Of a stretch of 64,000 nt of DNA, positions 40,467-54,029 are shown one piece after another. The translations under genes and the position numbers were made by a program. The notes beneath the pieces were generated by a model. That model had not been told where the DNA came from. It did no database searches and saw nothing but the letters and a program-made list of their open reading frames with translations. Within the stretch, counting starts at the first letter, position 1, and each line of letters opens with the position of its first letter. Source of the stretch: Mangifera indica (taxonomy: Eukaryota > Streptophyta > Magnoliopsida > Sapindales > Anacardiaceae); NCBI RefSeq assembly GCF_011075055.1, contig NC_058155.1, forward strand, positions 11,317,537-11,381,536, written 5' to 3'.

Positions 40467-41433
40467 AATTTTCTTAATTGGCGTGCCTGTGTAATATTTT
40501 TCACATTTGAATACCGTGCATCGCATTCGTATTGAGATATATATAAAATCAAGGTAACCATCAAAATATCTATACAATTTAAAATAAAATAATAAGAGGG
40601 GTGGATTGTGACACAAACTGGATAATTTGACAAATAATTTGGATGCCTAAAAAGTCTACAGATCTAGAAGTCATGAATTAGTCATATTATGATTTTATGC
40701 ACGTTATGTTACTGCTTCTACTTATAATAATAATAAGATAAATTTATTATTCACCAACTACTAGCACATTTATTCTTCACATAATTGTTGCCAACTTGCC
40801 ACTTTTGGACCAATCTGACAAACTTGGTGTAAGAGGTTGGAATTAAATCACTATCATACCTTAAAGCTTTCAAGTTGGTTGCCAAACTAAACTTAAAAAA
40901 AAAATTAAGCTATTAAGATTTGATTAATTAAATAATATGTATATATTTTGGGTTTTTTTTTATTACATGTTTTCCTGTCTCTTTCAAGGCCTCTTTGAGT
41001 TTTGTTACAATTAAGGGTTAATTTGAATTGAATTTAAATAAAAGTAAATTTAAACTCGATTTGAATCTATAATACTTAGATTTTAGTCTAAATAAAAATA
41101 AATTTAAATATAATTTGAAATTTGAACTCATTTAAGTTGATGAAAATGGTCACTTTGAAATCTACAAATGGATAATCTCAAAAAAATAATGAATAATATT
41201 ATTGATAAAACAAAAAAATATTAGCAATAATGCAAATAAATTAAACTCAAACTGATTTATCATACAAATTCAACTCTTTTGAGTTGATCGTGAAGACGAC
41301 ATGGCTCAAATCCACCGGTTAATTGGGCAATTAAGGTTCATAGGAGGTAAGGCACCATCTAGATTCACTTGACTGATAGTTGTTCCCTTATTCTAGTCAA
41401 GGTGGTGATAGGTGATGCGACTGATGCCACAAG

Positions 41434-41680
41434 TAGGGTTGAACTCGAATCAAGCCTGTTCGAGTTTGAGTTATTTGTCAAATTTTTTAATTAAAAATTT
41501 TGATACAAAACGACGTCGTTTTGATTAATATATAGTAAAACGACGTCATTTTAATAATGAAAAACGAGTCAAACTGAATTCAAACTAAGTTCGAACTTGA
41601 CTTTCACGAATTCGAACTCAATTATATGTAAACTGAACTGAATTTGAGCTCAATCTTAATTCGATTTGAATATAATCCTA
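41434..41680. mobile_element. Degenerate hAT MITE, same family as 3744-4111
   Basis: It begins TAGGGTTGAACTCGAATC and ends ...TATAATCCTA. It shares the internal AAAACGACGTCGTTTTGATT and AAAACGACGTCATTTTAAT palindromes with the 3744 element. The flanks GCCACAAG and CCCACAAC agree at 6 of 8 positions, so it is an older insertion. Confidence 0.7.
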
Positions 41681-41999
41681 CCCACAACAAACGATGAAAT
41701 TATTGGTGAAATTTATATATTTAATTTATTTGTCACATCTACTCTAAAGTTTAAAAGAAAATTCACACAAAACTAGTTTTACCATGACACTCTAATCCCC
41801 TCCCCCAAACCAGAATTTACCAAAACAATTCCATTCCATATGAAAAAACATTAAATAAAGTCGTCTTCTGTGAATCAGAGTTGAAAAGACACCCCCTGTA
41901 GTATTAACGGGCGGCTGCAAATTATGACTCCGTGGTCAACAATCTCCACCTCTGCTTCTCAGCTCCTTCCTTCAATATACATCATCATAACTACTTCTC

Positions 42000-42049
42000 T
42001 AATATATATATATATATATATGAAGCCAACTTTGTCTCTCTGCTCCTAA
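42000..42049 (+). promoter_or_regulatory. (TA)n tract and possible 9-codon upstream ORF
   Basis: A (TA)10 run at 42001-42020 may serve as the TATA region of the DUF1645 gene. It runs straight into ATG (42020-42022) of a short upstream frame (MKPTLSLCS, stop at 42047-42049), 27 bp before the main start at 42076. Whether it is transcribed depends on the start site, which is not visible from sequence. Confidence 0.35.
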
Positions 42050-42075
42050 ATGACCTATTTTCTTCTATTAGAGAA

Positions 42076-43137
42076 ATGGAAATAGTGATACCTGCGGTTC
42101 CAACAATGGAGTTCGAGTTTACCAGTGCAAGATCATCTCCATATTTGAGTGCTCCAGCATCACCAAAGAGATTTGGTGAATATTTCTTTACAAGTGCACC
42201 TACAAGTCCCTCGGGCATCTCTCAGTTTGACAGGGAATTTGATAGCTTGTATATGATGAACGATGAGCATTCTTCTGTTGTTCCTTTTGACTGGGAAGAG
42301 AAGCCTGGTACACCAAAATCACAATCTCCCAGCAGGGCAATAGCCGCTACTGATAATGAAGATGATTTTGCTTTTAATTTCAGTAAGGAAATGGAGAAAG
42401 AGTCCCTCACTGCTGAAGAGCTCTTTGATGGTGGCAAAATCCGTCCACTAGAGCCTCCACCAAGATTACAGCTTGACGACCATACAACTCTGAAGAGCCC
42501 ACTTTTGTCTTCGAGGTCACCGAGATCGCCCATATCTTTAGGGAAAAAGGTCATCCGTGAAGTATTTTCACCTAGAGGCAAAAAGGAAACAGACCCATTT
42601 GCGGCTGCAGTTGAAAATACTCGAAAGCAAACGCAAAATGACAGAGGAAGAGAAAGAAGAGCTCCAGATTTGTCGAAAAGTTCAAGCCGTAGAGCGACAA
42701 GATCACTATCTCCATTTAGAGTATCTGAGTATCCATGGGAAGAAGAAGAAACGCAACATCAACAACCTATAAAACAGTCATCGTTCAGCTCAAAGCCATC
42801 TTCCACTTCAAAGAGTTCATCAAGAAAATGGAGATTGAGGGATTTTCTTCTGTTTCGAAGCGCATCTGAGGGACATTCAAGGGATAAGGAACCGAAGTAT
42901 CAGGCTTTGTTCAAGAAACATGAAGACACAAAGAACTCTAGTTTTCGGTCAGCCGACAGTTCTGGAGAGCCAATGTCTGGCTCAAGAAGAAGAGGACAGG
43001 TATCGGCACATGAATTGCATTATACACAGAATAAAGCTGCATCAGAGAATTTGAAGAAGAGAACTTTCTTGCCATACAAACAAGGGATTTTGGGGAGGCT
43101 GGCCGTTAATCCTCTTGCAAATGGATTTCGATCATGA
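42076..43137 (+). CDS. DUF1645 family protein (calmodulin-binding-related annotation)
   Basis: This single-exon gene encodes 353 residues. Ordered motifs of the plant DUF1645 family are all visible: SPYLSAPASPKRFGEYFFTS (21-40), APTSP, VPFDWEEKPGTPKS (69-82), DDFAFNFS, AEELFDGGKIRPLEPPPRL, SPLGKKVIREVFSPRGKK-like segment, KWRLRDFLLFRSASEGHS, and the C-terminal TFLPYKQGILGRLAVNPLA. The protein is Ser/Arg-rich and basic, probably nuclear or cytosolic. Family members were annotated as calmodulin-binding-related and linked to stress tolerance; the molecular function is not known. The first ATG of the frame was used; an upstream in-frame GTG was ignored. Confidence 0.92.
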   Translation: MEIVIPAVPTMEFEFTSARSSPYLSAPASPKRFGEYFFTSAPTSPSGISQFDREFDSLYMMNDEHSSVVPFDWEEKPGTPKSQSPSRAIAATDNEDDFAFNFSKEMEKESLTAEELFDGGKIRPLEPPPRLQLDDHTTLKSPLLSSRSPRSPISLGKKVIREVFSPRGKKETDPFAAAVENTRKQTQNDRGRERRAPDLSKSSSRRATRSLSPFRVSEYPWEEEETQHQQPIKQSSFSSKPSSTSKSSSRKWRLRDFLLFRSASEGHSRDKEPKYQALFKKHEDTKNSSFRSADSSGEPMSGSRRRGQVSAHELHYTQNKAASENLKKRTFLPYKQGILGRLAVNPLANGFRS

Positions 43138-44650
43138 AACTTAGAGACCTAGTTAATATTACATGTTGCTGTAATTAAAGATAGTTTTATTCTTTCTTCT
43201 GTTCCTATGTTAAGTGTAGAGTTTACATCAAGGAACAAACTGTTACGACTTACGAGCCATGGAAATATGGATTCCACGCTTGTACCAATCTTTCATATAT
43301 AATTTTATGTATAAATAATAATATATCTTTATATAATTAAAATCATATAATGACATTAAATAAAAAAGAAAGAAAAATCATTATATATATATTTTTCTTT
43401 TTTTATTTTTATTTTTTTTCATTTTTTTTTTCATTTTTTAAAAAGATGAAGAGAAGAATTATCATTTTTGAAAATATTAGGTTGTTAATAAATTTTTATA
43501 AAGTTTTAAAAATTCAATAAGTTTGAGATTTTTTAAAAATTTTAATATATCTATTAATAATTAAAAAAAATGACAGTAATATCTTTAAAAAATAATCTAA
43601 ATGTACTATTTTAAAATTGGTATACTTTTAAAAAACTAATTAATAAAATTTTAAATTGATAAAAATATATTAATAATTTTATATTAAATAAAATTATACA
43701 AACTTATTTTAAATATATAAATTATTAAATAATTTTAAATTAAAAATAAAATAAATCATATAATAATACATCATATATTTTAAAAAAAGGATACACATAA
43801 CATTATTTTCTGATATTTATATTAAGTGGTAATATTAGTTTTGTAAATTCAATATAACAAAATAATCATTTACAAAAAAACCGAATAAATTCACTGGCAA
43901 AAGTTAACATCAAATGTTTTAATTTGAATTTTTAGAACGTAGAAAGTGAAAACTTATGGTTTCTCGAAATCTTTAGATGGGAAAAACGTTTGGCTATGAA
44001 ATTCTTACCCAAAAAAATTACGCGCACGTGTATTTCCTGAGCTACCCTGGAGGGAAGAAGAAAATCAGGCACCAGTCACCTACCCTCCATCTGAAATCAA
44101 AGATATCCCAGTCAGTCAGTAACATATCATGATCAAATAACGAAGCCAAATCCTCAGGACAGAGAAAAAAAAAAACAGAAAATAAAACAAGAAAAGGATT
44201 ACAGTGACATGCTTTGGGCTTTTCAACGACGTACCTGCTCATACTTCTGTAAATGATTACCAAGTCATATAATTTACGCCATAACATCTGCCACAAATTG
44301 TTGACTCTACTGGATGAAGTCTTCTATATTCTATTATAATTGCATTTCATGCTCTGCCATTGCTTTGCAACAAGGATTTTAGAAAATAAAACTACTAGAA
44401 TGTCAACTTCTAGAAGTGGGAGGGCATTCATCATCATCTAAAACATTAAACAATAGGCAGCGGTCAACAGTAACATAAAGAGTTTGAGTGGGAAGGAAAA
44501 GAGGACTATGGCAACTTCAAAAGCATGTGTTGTAGTTGGCAATTAGCCCCATACACGGTTAAAGTAAAACAGAGTGAAGGATTATTCATTACATGATGTA
44601 CAAGTAAATGCTTGGCTAAAATAAATTCATTGCAACCAGATTCCATTATT
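43138..44650. other. Convergent spacer, AT-rich
   Basis: The DUF1645 gene (+) and the S9 hydrolase gene (-) converge here. Region 43300-43860 is extremely AT-rich and includes a copy of the dispersed AT repeat (~43680-43790). Region 44041-44300 is less AT-rich and has donor-like sites on the minus strand but no recognisable protein. Confidence 0.6.
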
Positions 44651-47600
44651 CTAGCTGTCAAAGTTGTCGATTTTGATTGGAGAAATATCATCTGCAACAT
44701 TGAAGTGTCCAACCAACCGTGCAAAAAACACCATTTGTTGTTCCAGTGTGAACTTAATGTTCTCAGCCTGTGTAAAATATTAGATCAGCTGTAATGTTTC
44801 CCAGACAAGCAAAGTTTGTGATTGGAAATTCTGAAAAGAAGCATAAACCTTGCGGAAACCATGTTGTTCTCCTTCGTACTCCACGAGAGCAACAGGCAAA
44901 CCCTTTTCCTTCAGTGCCCGGTAGATTGCTCGGGCTTGATCAGGGGGTACAACCTGCAAAATAATGAAAATGTTTCATTTTTCCACAATTAGGAATAACT
45001 TTTCCCAAATTCAAACTGAATTTGTAAAACATCAGAATTTTCTTTTTCAACTAAATCAAACTTAAAGCAAGATCTTGTCTAAATATAAAATTTTCAGGTC
45101 AATTGCATATACAATAAATCTTGTCTAAGGAGGCAAATCAAAATTTACCTTGTCTTCCAATCCCTGGAATAAAATTATGGGGCAAGAAAATTTATCAACA
45201 AAATTGATCGGTGACCTTTCAAAGAAATCCTTTTCACTACCTGAAACGAGATATTTAACTCATAGAATAAAGAGTAAACTGATACATTAAGTGTTTTTCA
45301 TTTTTTATTTACCAACAAGATTGTCCATGTAACGAGATTCAAATTTGTGAGTTTCTGCTTTCAACATGCTTAAGTCAGCAACCTGCCATATTGCAATATA
45401 CATAAAAACATGTTAATTTTCTACTTACAGGAGAGCATTGCCCTTCATGACACCATAAGTAGTATGTGAACAACATTAGAGGTATATAAACTTCAAGGGG
45501 AAACACTAGTTTAAAAAGTCAAAGATTTGCACATATCACCAAAAAAAAAAAAAACAACCTAGAAATCCCAAACAGATTCTGAATGCCACTGCCAAAATTT
45601 TTAGCCAATATGTGCCACCATGCATCTGAACATCAAACTTCACATACTCAAAACATGAAAAGCAGGAAGACATGTACTGTTCAACTAAAAATTTCTATTA
45701 GAACATAAATTATGCTTAACCCCTCAATATATCTAAATAAACTGAAAACCATGGTAATATTCAAATCAGGACAACATATGAAAATTCAAAAAAAATGCTG
45801 CTGGCCTGAGAGGCTCAAATAAAGTAGTAATAAGGGAATCCAACCCTAAACCCTAAAACAGAAAGAAAATAGAGTCCAATCAATGGGTCAATAGTACATG
45901 TTATTTTAGCAGAAAATTTACACACAGAATAGAAGCAGAAGACATCAGGGAAAGAATTGTTATTTAGACACCACAACACAACAAATTCATGTAATGCTTC
46001 CAAATGTAAAAATGCCAGCACTCACACCGTACAAGGAAGCTCCAGCCTTAAATGTGTCTCTAAAAGCTAGAGCAGCCAAGGTTGTGTAGCCACCAGCAGA
46101 ACCGCCAGTTATACAAAGTCGTTCTCCATCTGCCTTACCACTGTCCACCTAGATGATGAAATGAACAGTATCATAATTTAAAGGTCATAGCAACTCATCC
46201 TCTAAAAAAACTTGGATAGAAACGACAGAATGAATATGATTACCAAAAATGTAGCACAACTGCAACAGTCATTAACATCAACAATTCCCCAGCGTCCCAA
46301 AAGCCTTTCCCGAAATTCCCGACCATAGCCTTCAAAATTAATTTCAGGTCCACCAACTTTGAGGAATGATGTAATTATATATAGACAGAAATGAACTTGT
46401 TCAAGATGTCAAATATATGCAGAAAAGAACACCCTGAAAAACTCTGAAGGATCTTGCACAATCTTGGCTTAGAGACTAAGGCATTTTCAAAAACAATTGC
46501 TAAATTATGAGTTTCCATATGGATTTCAAAGGAAAGAAAAAATAAAATATAACAGATGAGGGTGCAGACAAACCAGTGCTTCCACCATAATTTACATCCG
46601 CAAATGCCCAACCTCTACTAGTCCAATACTGGATATTCAAATTTAAAATCCCACGTGTTTCACTTGTAGGCCCCCCTGCCACAATTCATACACCATATGA
46701 TTCATTACAAATTCAACATATAAAAGGAATCTCTTAATTCATTGAAAATAATGCAAATTGAGCCAATAAAAAAGGGGAAACAGACAGAAAACTCCTCACG
46801 TGAATTATGAACCCTGACTGAACAAGTTCAGTAATTGTTGTAGTCCACTGAAGCCAGGCAACTAAGTGTTTCAATTCTCTCAATAACTCCCAAGTGAAAT
46901 TATAATTCCATAATTCATATTTATCAAAATTTTCTTGCAATCTAAATGCCAGAATAATTTCCTATAGCCCAAGCTTTTGGTTGCTATTTCAGTTAATGCA
47001 TCAAATTATCCACACTCCCAATATATGCTTGCTTTTGTTGTACAAACTTCAAATGAAAGCAACTTAAGATGGCCACATGCATAAAAGGCACAATCACAAG
47101 AAAAATAACCACAATATACTGCTACCATTTTTTTCTTTAAAAAAAAAAGAACATTAATTGACTGAAATTTTTAGGTTTTTGAAAAGCAAACCATGACTCT
47201 TCAATAGTAATGGAGGATTTTCTCCTTGAATAGCCTGGTAATTGGGATTAGATGGTGGATAATAGTATGCATATGCCTTTTGACCAGAAATTTCTGTTGG
47301 GAATTCAATTAACTCTGGCAAGCTGAAGTAGGGCTTGTACTTCAAACTATTTGGGGATGAAGACCAGAGAATCTCGAAATCAATAGCTTTCAATTTATGG
47401 CCATCTAAAGTCACCTGCAAAAGACCACAAATAAAAGCACAGATAAGTGTTGCTAGTATCACAGCTTAGACTTTTATAACATTATTATTTGCCAGTATTG
47501 TAGTAAAAAAAATGTTACTCAGAAAACATGGAGAAAAAAGAAACAGATAAACCTTAGCCACTGATGATGGTTGAACAGCAGATCCTCCCTCAATGTAAAG

Positions 47601-50600
47601 GCAATGATTCCCTGGAGTCTGCATAAGTAATGATGCAACATTTTATTAAATTATCATTATGGTTTGTACTTGAAAATTTTCTGATGCCAAATTATGGAAA
47701 GTAAGGTCTTTGAAGATACAATGTTGTCTATATCAGTGAAAGGAATATCAAGCAGCGATATTGAGCCCTCAGCATCATCCAAAACTCCAAGATATGACCT
47801 TCCATTTTGCCTGAATTAAAACATAAAAATTTAATGACATGAAAATGTATAAATGGGCCCACCACATCTTACAAGTGAAATATGTGTGAGTTCATGCATA
47901 AGCCTCAGCATGCATTTACACAAAGGAAAAAAAAATTAAGAACCTAAGAGCAATAACTCCCCAGGGTTACCTATAGTTGCAAGCGATCAAGTTCTTTTGT
48001 CCTTTACTTTCAATAATTTCATAAGAATTCGTACCAAAAACCCATAATGGTCTTGAAAACTCAGCCTCCAAGGAATAAAGTGAGAGAACCTCATTGTTTG
48101 ATTCAATCTGTTGCAGGGAGACAAAAAAGAATCATCGGATAGGTACTGCATAATGATATCTGACCTAACAACCAAGCAAAAGCTATGATAGTGCTAAGAA
48201 TCAGAAGGCTTATAAGTGACAGTTGAATGAAACAACAAGAGAGCTACAGAATAGTTGAAGCCAGATTACACGCTAACTCAGAGAATATAGCTTCCTGAAC
48301 ATTTATCAAGTCCAGAGCTGAATGAAGAAAGAGTTGCATAACAAAACATTTTAGTAAATAAATGCAACTTCACAAATATTCATGGATGAATCACAATGTC
48401 AAACAAATGAATCATTTGGTTAAGTACATACAGCCAACTGATATATTACAGTGCTTCATGTGTTGAAAAGGATACAACCACAAACTCTCAAAAAAAAATT
48501 GGAGCTCACCCATTTATAAAGATTCCAGTATCCATTATTTCTATCAGTAACAAAAAAGAGTTCCCCTGCATAAAACCAAACATAAACATTGATACATGCA
48601 ACAAATTGAAAGAACAGAATTTTGATACTTGTAATTAGATAATATACTGATATGCCTTTATTAGGTGCTCATAGAAATTGTTTATACATGCAAAAAATTA
48701 CTCATTTGTAGACAATAAAGCCAAAAAAATAAAAAATAAAAACCTTTAAAAAGAGAGAAAGAAAGGAAAATTTGGCATCTGACCATATCCAAATAACTAG
48801 GTTCAAGGATTTCCCTTATCTCATGGATTTGACAAGTTCAGAAGTGGAAAAAAGTTACTTCCAGACCCTAAAAACTTTAGTCAAGAAACTTGTGAGACAT
48901 GATATCTCAAGTGGCAGTGAAAGTTCTCCTGGAATACAGGTTCAGGGCATTCCCAACTAGAATAGGATATAGTTTATTAGAATTAACAAAGACTTGGGCA
49001 TTGATATCAAGGTCATCTATTAAAATGCATTCTTGAAGTACGTGACAATCTTGTCCTCATTAGGTAATCTTCACAATTTATTTTTAAGTACTATACTATA
49101 GATACAGCAGTGTTGCTTTAGCATTATAAACTATATCTATAGACCAGAAACAAAGTACCCTTAGAAGACCACTTGGGTTCAGTTGGAGACTCCACGATAG
49201 TAGGATCACAACCGGCAACACATACGCGCTTGTAGACATCTCTGCATAACAGAATCAAAGGAATTAATCCAATCCAATTTATCATCAATAAATAAGATTA
49301 TTTTGAAGACTCAGAAAAGATAAGTGGGCGCTTGGAAAAGAGCTTGTAATTCAGATGTCATAAGATTCCAGAGTGCCTAATGAGCATAGACACAAATAAA
49401 TGTATGAGATTTATGCCATATAATCAGCAATTCTTATGGAGGCCCATATAATCAGCAAATAATGCTCAACGGTTGCAGGTTTCAGATAAGTTCTATGAAT
49501 CCTTATTCCCATCCCGAACAATAGTAGGCATATGCTATTGGTTTTTCTGACACATTTAGACAATAGGAAAAAAAGCTCAGTATCTAATACAAGGTTAGTT
49601 CTTGGATAAGTAGAGCTATGAAAGCATAAACAGAATTTGGCTTACCCATTGTCAGAAATATAGCCAACCCAGAGTTCAGCTTTATCCCATGGCATGTTAG
49701 GGTGATGCCACTCAATCCATGCTATCCGTTCACCTTTTGAGTCCATACGCGGGAAGGCATAGAAGTCACTGCCACTAACTAATATTTTTGGTTCTGAATG
49801 CCATAGGATCAAAAACGAAAGTAACCGAGGTGGGGTGAGGACAAGAGAGAGAGAGGAGGCAAAAAAACATGATTCTCCATCAGATGATTAAACACAACAA
49901 AAATATAACATAAATGCATATGCGCAAATTTAATTGTAGAAAATTCCTGGAGGAACCTAATCACAGTAAATTGAAAGCAACCCATATGCCTTGAAATGTC
50001 CTCTTTTACTCCTAAAGTAATAGTTTCGTGATCCTGACCAACAAATTGATGGAAGTAGAGGCACCCCACAGGTGCAACTTTTAAGATGCTCTTTAATCAC
50101 AATGAAAGTGCAATAACTTTAAGCTTATAATCCTATCTTTAAATTATAATGATGTTTAAGAAATTTCACCTTGGATATTCTGATCATTGAGGCCTATGCT
50201 TGCAATTGCTGTGGTTGGGTTTAAATTATCTTCACGATGATCTATAAAGATGGGAAATATATGTTAATGGATGGTTTTGGTATAGCCCAGGAAAAATTTA
50301 GATAAATTAGCCTTGGGTATGAACGACATCTGGATAATCTACCCTCTATAATGGTAACAAAACGGTTAAGGCGTGAATCAAAAACTCCATCTGCATAACG
50401 TACTACTGGTGCACCATAATCCGGGGTAATTGGCACAGGAGAGGAATCTGCTTGCATGCAATAAATAAATCAGCTAAAAGTGAATATTTCCCCTGTAACG
50501 TTCCAATTTGTTATAAGACTATGACACTAGAACAATGGTTACAACATTCCAAGTTCGGTTATCTTTCCAAAAATTTCCCAGCCAGAAGAAAATACACACA

Positions 50601-51395
50601 CAGTGAATTAAAAAAAAAAAATTTAAAGGAGATTGTCAATTAGTATTTGCACGTCAATCAATTCTATATGAAACAAATCAGCACTTTAAACAGTAAATTT
50701 GAAAATTTATGATAGTAACCCACTTTTTTCTTACACAACTTTACCTTTAGAAGCTATAGACTGCTTGTACAGCCTTTGATCCTTGTAATTAGAGAAAATG
50801 GCAGTGTCACCAAAAATGCTGAAAGCACCACCTCCGTATTCCTGAGCAGTCGTGCGCACCGCAAACTCTTTTGGAGTAATATCAATCGGTTCGCCTCCCT
50901 CTTTCTCTGGCTCCCTAACAAGAACCGCTCGCCTGAACGCATTAAAATAACTAAAATGTAACTAACGAGAATCATAAAAATCAAAAGAAAACAGAATTAA
51001 TTATAGAGAGAACGCAAACAAGGACAAAAATGAATTAATAGTAATAACATAGTGCACCCTGATTCGGTGGGACGAGATTCGAGCCAGATGAGGTGGCCGT
51101 GACCATCAACAGCGGTTCCACCAAGTCGCTTGGAGGACCCTGAAACGACGTCGGTTGTGATTGGCGACTTCCAAGAGCCATATGGAGCCGTGATTTTGTC
51201 TTGCAAAGGTGATGATACTTCTAGAACCGAAGTTGTTGAAGAAGCCATTATTTTGCAGCTTTGATGTATCTGCGTTATAGCCGATACTGTATATGCGATT
51301 CTTCCACTTAATATATACTTCAAGCTAAGACTAGAAGAGCAAGACGACGGACAAGCAGATAAGCGAGTGACAGAAGCTCTGGCTGAGAGGGACAT
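44651..51395 (-). CDS. Prolyl-oligopeptidase-family (S9) alpha/beta-hydrolase
   Basis: Eighteen minus-strand exons encode 733 residues: 51395-51058, 50932-50745, 50447-50343, 50241-50170, 49793-49646, 49241-49159, 48565-48510, 48107-47971, 47810-47720, 47618-47553, 47414-47192, 46675-46574, 46329-46244, 46148-46026, 45382-45313, 45240-45149, 44953-44849, 44767-44651. It resembles Arabidopsis At5g36210-type acylaminoacyl/dipeptidyl peptidases. The Ser-rich first ~50 residues look like a plastid transit peptide. A beta-propeller region follows, then the hydrolase with triad Ser582 (TGGSAGGY), Asp659 ([14 protein letters not shown]) and His691 (EGEQHGFRK). HGGPT forms the oxyanion region. All 17 introns are GT-AG. 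It lies 974 bp downstream of the same-strand PGM-like gene. The substrate is unknown. The start is the first ATG; an in-frame GTG five codons upstream was ignored. Confidence 0.93.
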
Positions 51396-52369
51396 TTTAT
51401 AATGAATCACTTTTTTTTTTTTTTAAATCATGTATTTGACTACGGGGTCTACAATTCAAGAGCGGCATGCTAATTTAGAACAATCATCACCGTCTGATTT
51501 GAGGAAACCAAGAATCCTGAAATTTCATGGTGTCAGGTTTGATGGAAATAGATGCTTTCACCCTCATCAGAAAAAAAATAAATATATTATTTAAATAATA
51601 CTATAATACCTTTTTAAACCATCTATATTTATATATATTATTATATAATTAAATATAATTTTTTTTAATTTAAAATTATTTAATAATATAATATATTTAT
51701 ATTTATATATCAAAAATAAATATATAATTTTATTAATATTATTGTTTTAATAAGGGGCAATGAACATTTTTACTCTTTGGGTATAAAATTTATTATATTT
51801 ATCTTATATATTTTAAAAATATATTTATAGTTTTAATGATTTTGTTATGATATTTTAATTTTTTGTATTTTATTTATTTATTTATTTTTAATATAATTAT
51901 AATTTTTAAATTTATTAAAGAATATATTAAAATTTTAAATTTTAAAATACTCTTAAACTTTTCTGAAAATTCTAAAAAATCTATATAAGTTTAAATAATT
52001 ATAATATATCTTAAATATATAATTATATGTCATATAAATTTCCATTTATACTTGTTTTTTAAACAAATTTTTAAAGAATTTTGACAGTAAATAATATTTT
52101 TAAATTTAAGAGGTGGCAACTGGCCTTTCTTAAACCTTCAGTGGGACCTTGTCATTTGGCCTAATTTTTATTTTGAAACTGCCTCTCGTTCACCGGTCGG
52201 CACGGCACTCAATAAATAAATAATAAGTCAGAAAATCAATAAAATAAACCTTCAGTTCTGAAAATTATGCAGGACAGCGGGAGAATCACAGTTGCATTAC
52301 ATCAGTGGAAATGCATGCATATATTAATATGCTCAATTCCATAGCCAGCCATAGCCCGACTCCAACGAA
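51396..52369. other. Spacer between two minus-strand genes
   Basis: Promoter and leader of the S9 hydrolase lie at 51396-51540. Region 51560-52100 is very AT-rich and holds a copy of the dispersed AT repeat (~51600-51720). No gene is seen. Confidence 0.6.
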
Positions 52370-53643
52370 CTAACCAGAAGTCTTATCGCCGCCAAAGGCA
52401 GTCTCCAGGTAGCCTGTTTTACTAACATGGCTAGTGTCACCCCAAGTGTTTATCATCCACTCCTCTCCAGCTAAGCGGAAAATGTTCAGTGATACATTCT
52501 GTATCTTCCCTGGCAAATTTTCCGTCGGAGCAGAACGCTTGTGAAATGCTCTTATGACTCCGCCGTGAGTGACCACCACCACTCTCTCTCCTGTAAAACA
52601 AGCAGCTACCAAACTGAAAGACGTCGGAAGCAAAAAGAGATAATCATGAATCTTATAAAAAATTCCAGGCAAGCATTGAGCCTACCTGTATGCTTGTTCC
52701 CAATTTTCTGCAATGAAGATGTGCAGCGGCCATAGAGTTGATCAAAACTTTCTCCTCCTCCCTACATTAGGTTATGGTTGATTATCAAAACTAGCAGCTT
52801 CAACTAATGAGCAAACTATGTAATGACGTACTGGGATTTCTTGATCTGTCCTTGGAGACAAAGATGCTAAATAAGCATCTGGCTTTAATTCCGCTGCTTC
52901 CCGTAAAACCAACCCTTGAAGATCTCCGAGATGTCTTTCCCTCAACTCTGGATCTGTTATGACCTGAAACATATTAAAAAACTTCTAAAGCAAATGTAAG
53001 GCAGGAGACAATAAATTAGAACTGTCACAGAAGTTCTGTGAAGAGCAAACCTCGGGGACACCACATGTGCTTGCAATAATATGAGCAGTCTCCGTGGCTC
53101 GTTTCAGGTCCGAAGAGTACACAGCTGAGATTGGCATCTCCTTTGAGATTCGATCAGCAACCTTGAAATGAGATAAAAGCGGGCAATTTAGCAAACATAG
53201 CAGAAAAAACCAGATAGAAGCAAAATTTAACTTACTGCAGCTGCTTGCTGTCTCCCAATATCATTCAACTCCACATCCAGATGTCCCTGTAAAATAATTA
53301 TAATGGAAAATATGAAATTCATCTCGACCATAGTATACCCTTTTTCTGGATTTCTCGGATTTTTAACTATCATCGAATTAAGAAGTGATGATAAAGTAAA
53401 GTACCTGAATTCTTCCATCAGCATTCCAGGATGTTTCTCCGTGACGCACCGCTAAAATCTCCGCATAATCAGCAATTGCACAGCCACTTTGAAATCAGAT
53501 TCAAAGCAAGCCACATGAATGAACAAATCACAGTTAGAGCTAAAATCAAAGTGAAAGAAATAGGGATAAAGAAACCTTGAATCAGGGTTGACAGTAGTTG
53601 AGTCCGTCATGGAGATGCAAGACTCTGTAGACCTTGATGCCAT
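52370..53643 (-). CDS. Phosphoglycerate mutase-like protein (histidine phosphatase, PGM-like 4 type)
   Basis: Seven minus-strand exons (53643-53576, 53486-53405, 53286-53236, 53161-53051, 52963-52832, 52761-52686, 52590-52370) encode 246 residues. It is a histidine phosphatase superfamily member of the small monomeric type, close to Arabidopsis 'phosphoglycerate mutase-like protein 4'. The phosphohistidine loop is LAVRHGETSWN (His38). Other active-site elements are SSDLKRATETA, ELRERHLGDLQG and the second histidine in VVVVTHGGVIRAF (His182). The C-terminus SLNIFRLAGEEWMINTWGDT is family-typical. Despite the name, many such proteins are general phosphatases; the substrate is not predictable. 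All introns are GT-AG. The start is the first ATG of the frame. Confidence 0.93.
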
Positions 53644-54029
53644 TGTGGAAGTTGATAAAGAGGCGGGAATAATTTATGTTGCGTGTGATGCGTGAAGCAT
53701 TACGGTCAAAATTATTCGTGCTGCACTGCCGCCTCTTTACGCGACTTTGTTTGGGCTGAGTATTAGCCCTTATTTTTTGTAATAAAACTATACACACTAT
53801 TATTTATATATAAAAACTAAGGCATCATCATATAATTAAAAATTAAAAATAAATTAATATTTAATTATACAATAATATATAATATTTTTATATAAAATTA
53901 TATATATAATAACATTTTTATTTTTTATATAGATTTTTGCTTAAAATATCATTGGAAAGTACACCATTTAAGACATTTCTACAAAGTAAGTATCTTTAAA
54001 AACATCATGCATTCCTGAAAAGAGTAATA

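Larger units (their letters stand above)
39028..42075. other. Intergenic region with MITEs
   Basis: No firm gene is present. It holds a small inverted-repeat element (39081-39231), a weak coding-like stretch (40272-40466), AT-rich repeats near 41020-41290 and a degenerate hAT MITE (41434-41680). Region 41900-42075 is the promoter and leader of the DUF1645 gene. Confidence 0.6.

Noticed and set aside
41932..42075. N-terminal extension of the DUF1645 frame
   Set aside because: It begins with GTG and would translate the (TA)n tract; the family starts at the MEIVIP region.
45841..45856. Telomere-like CCCTAAACCCTAAA
   Set aside because: Only two units inside an intron; a common telo-box-like word, not an interstitial telomere.
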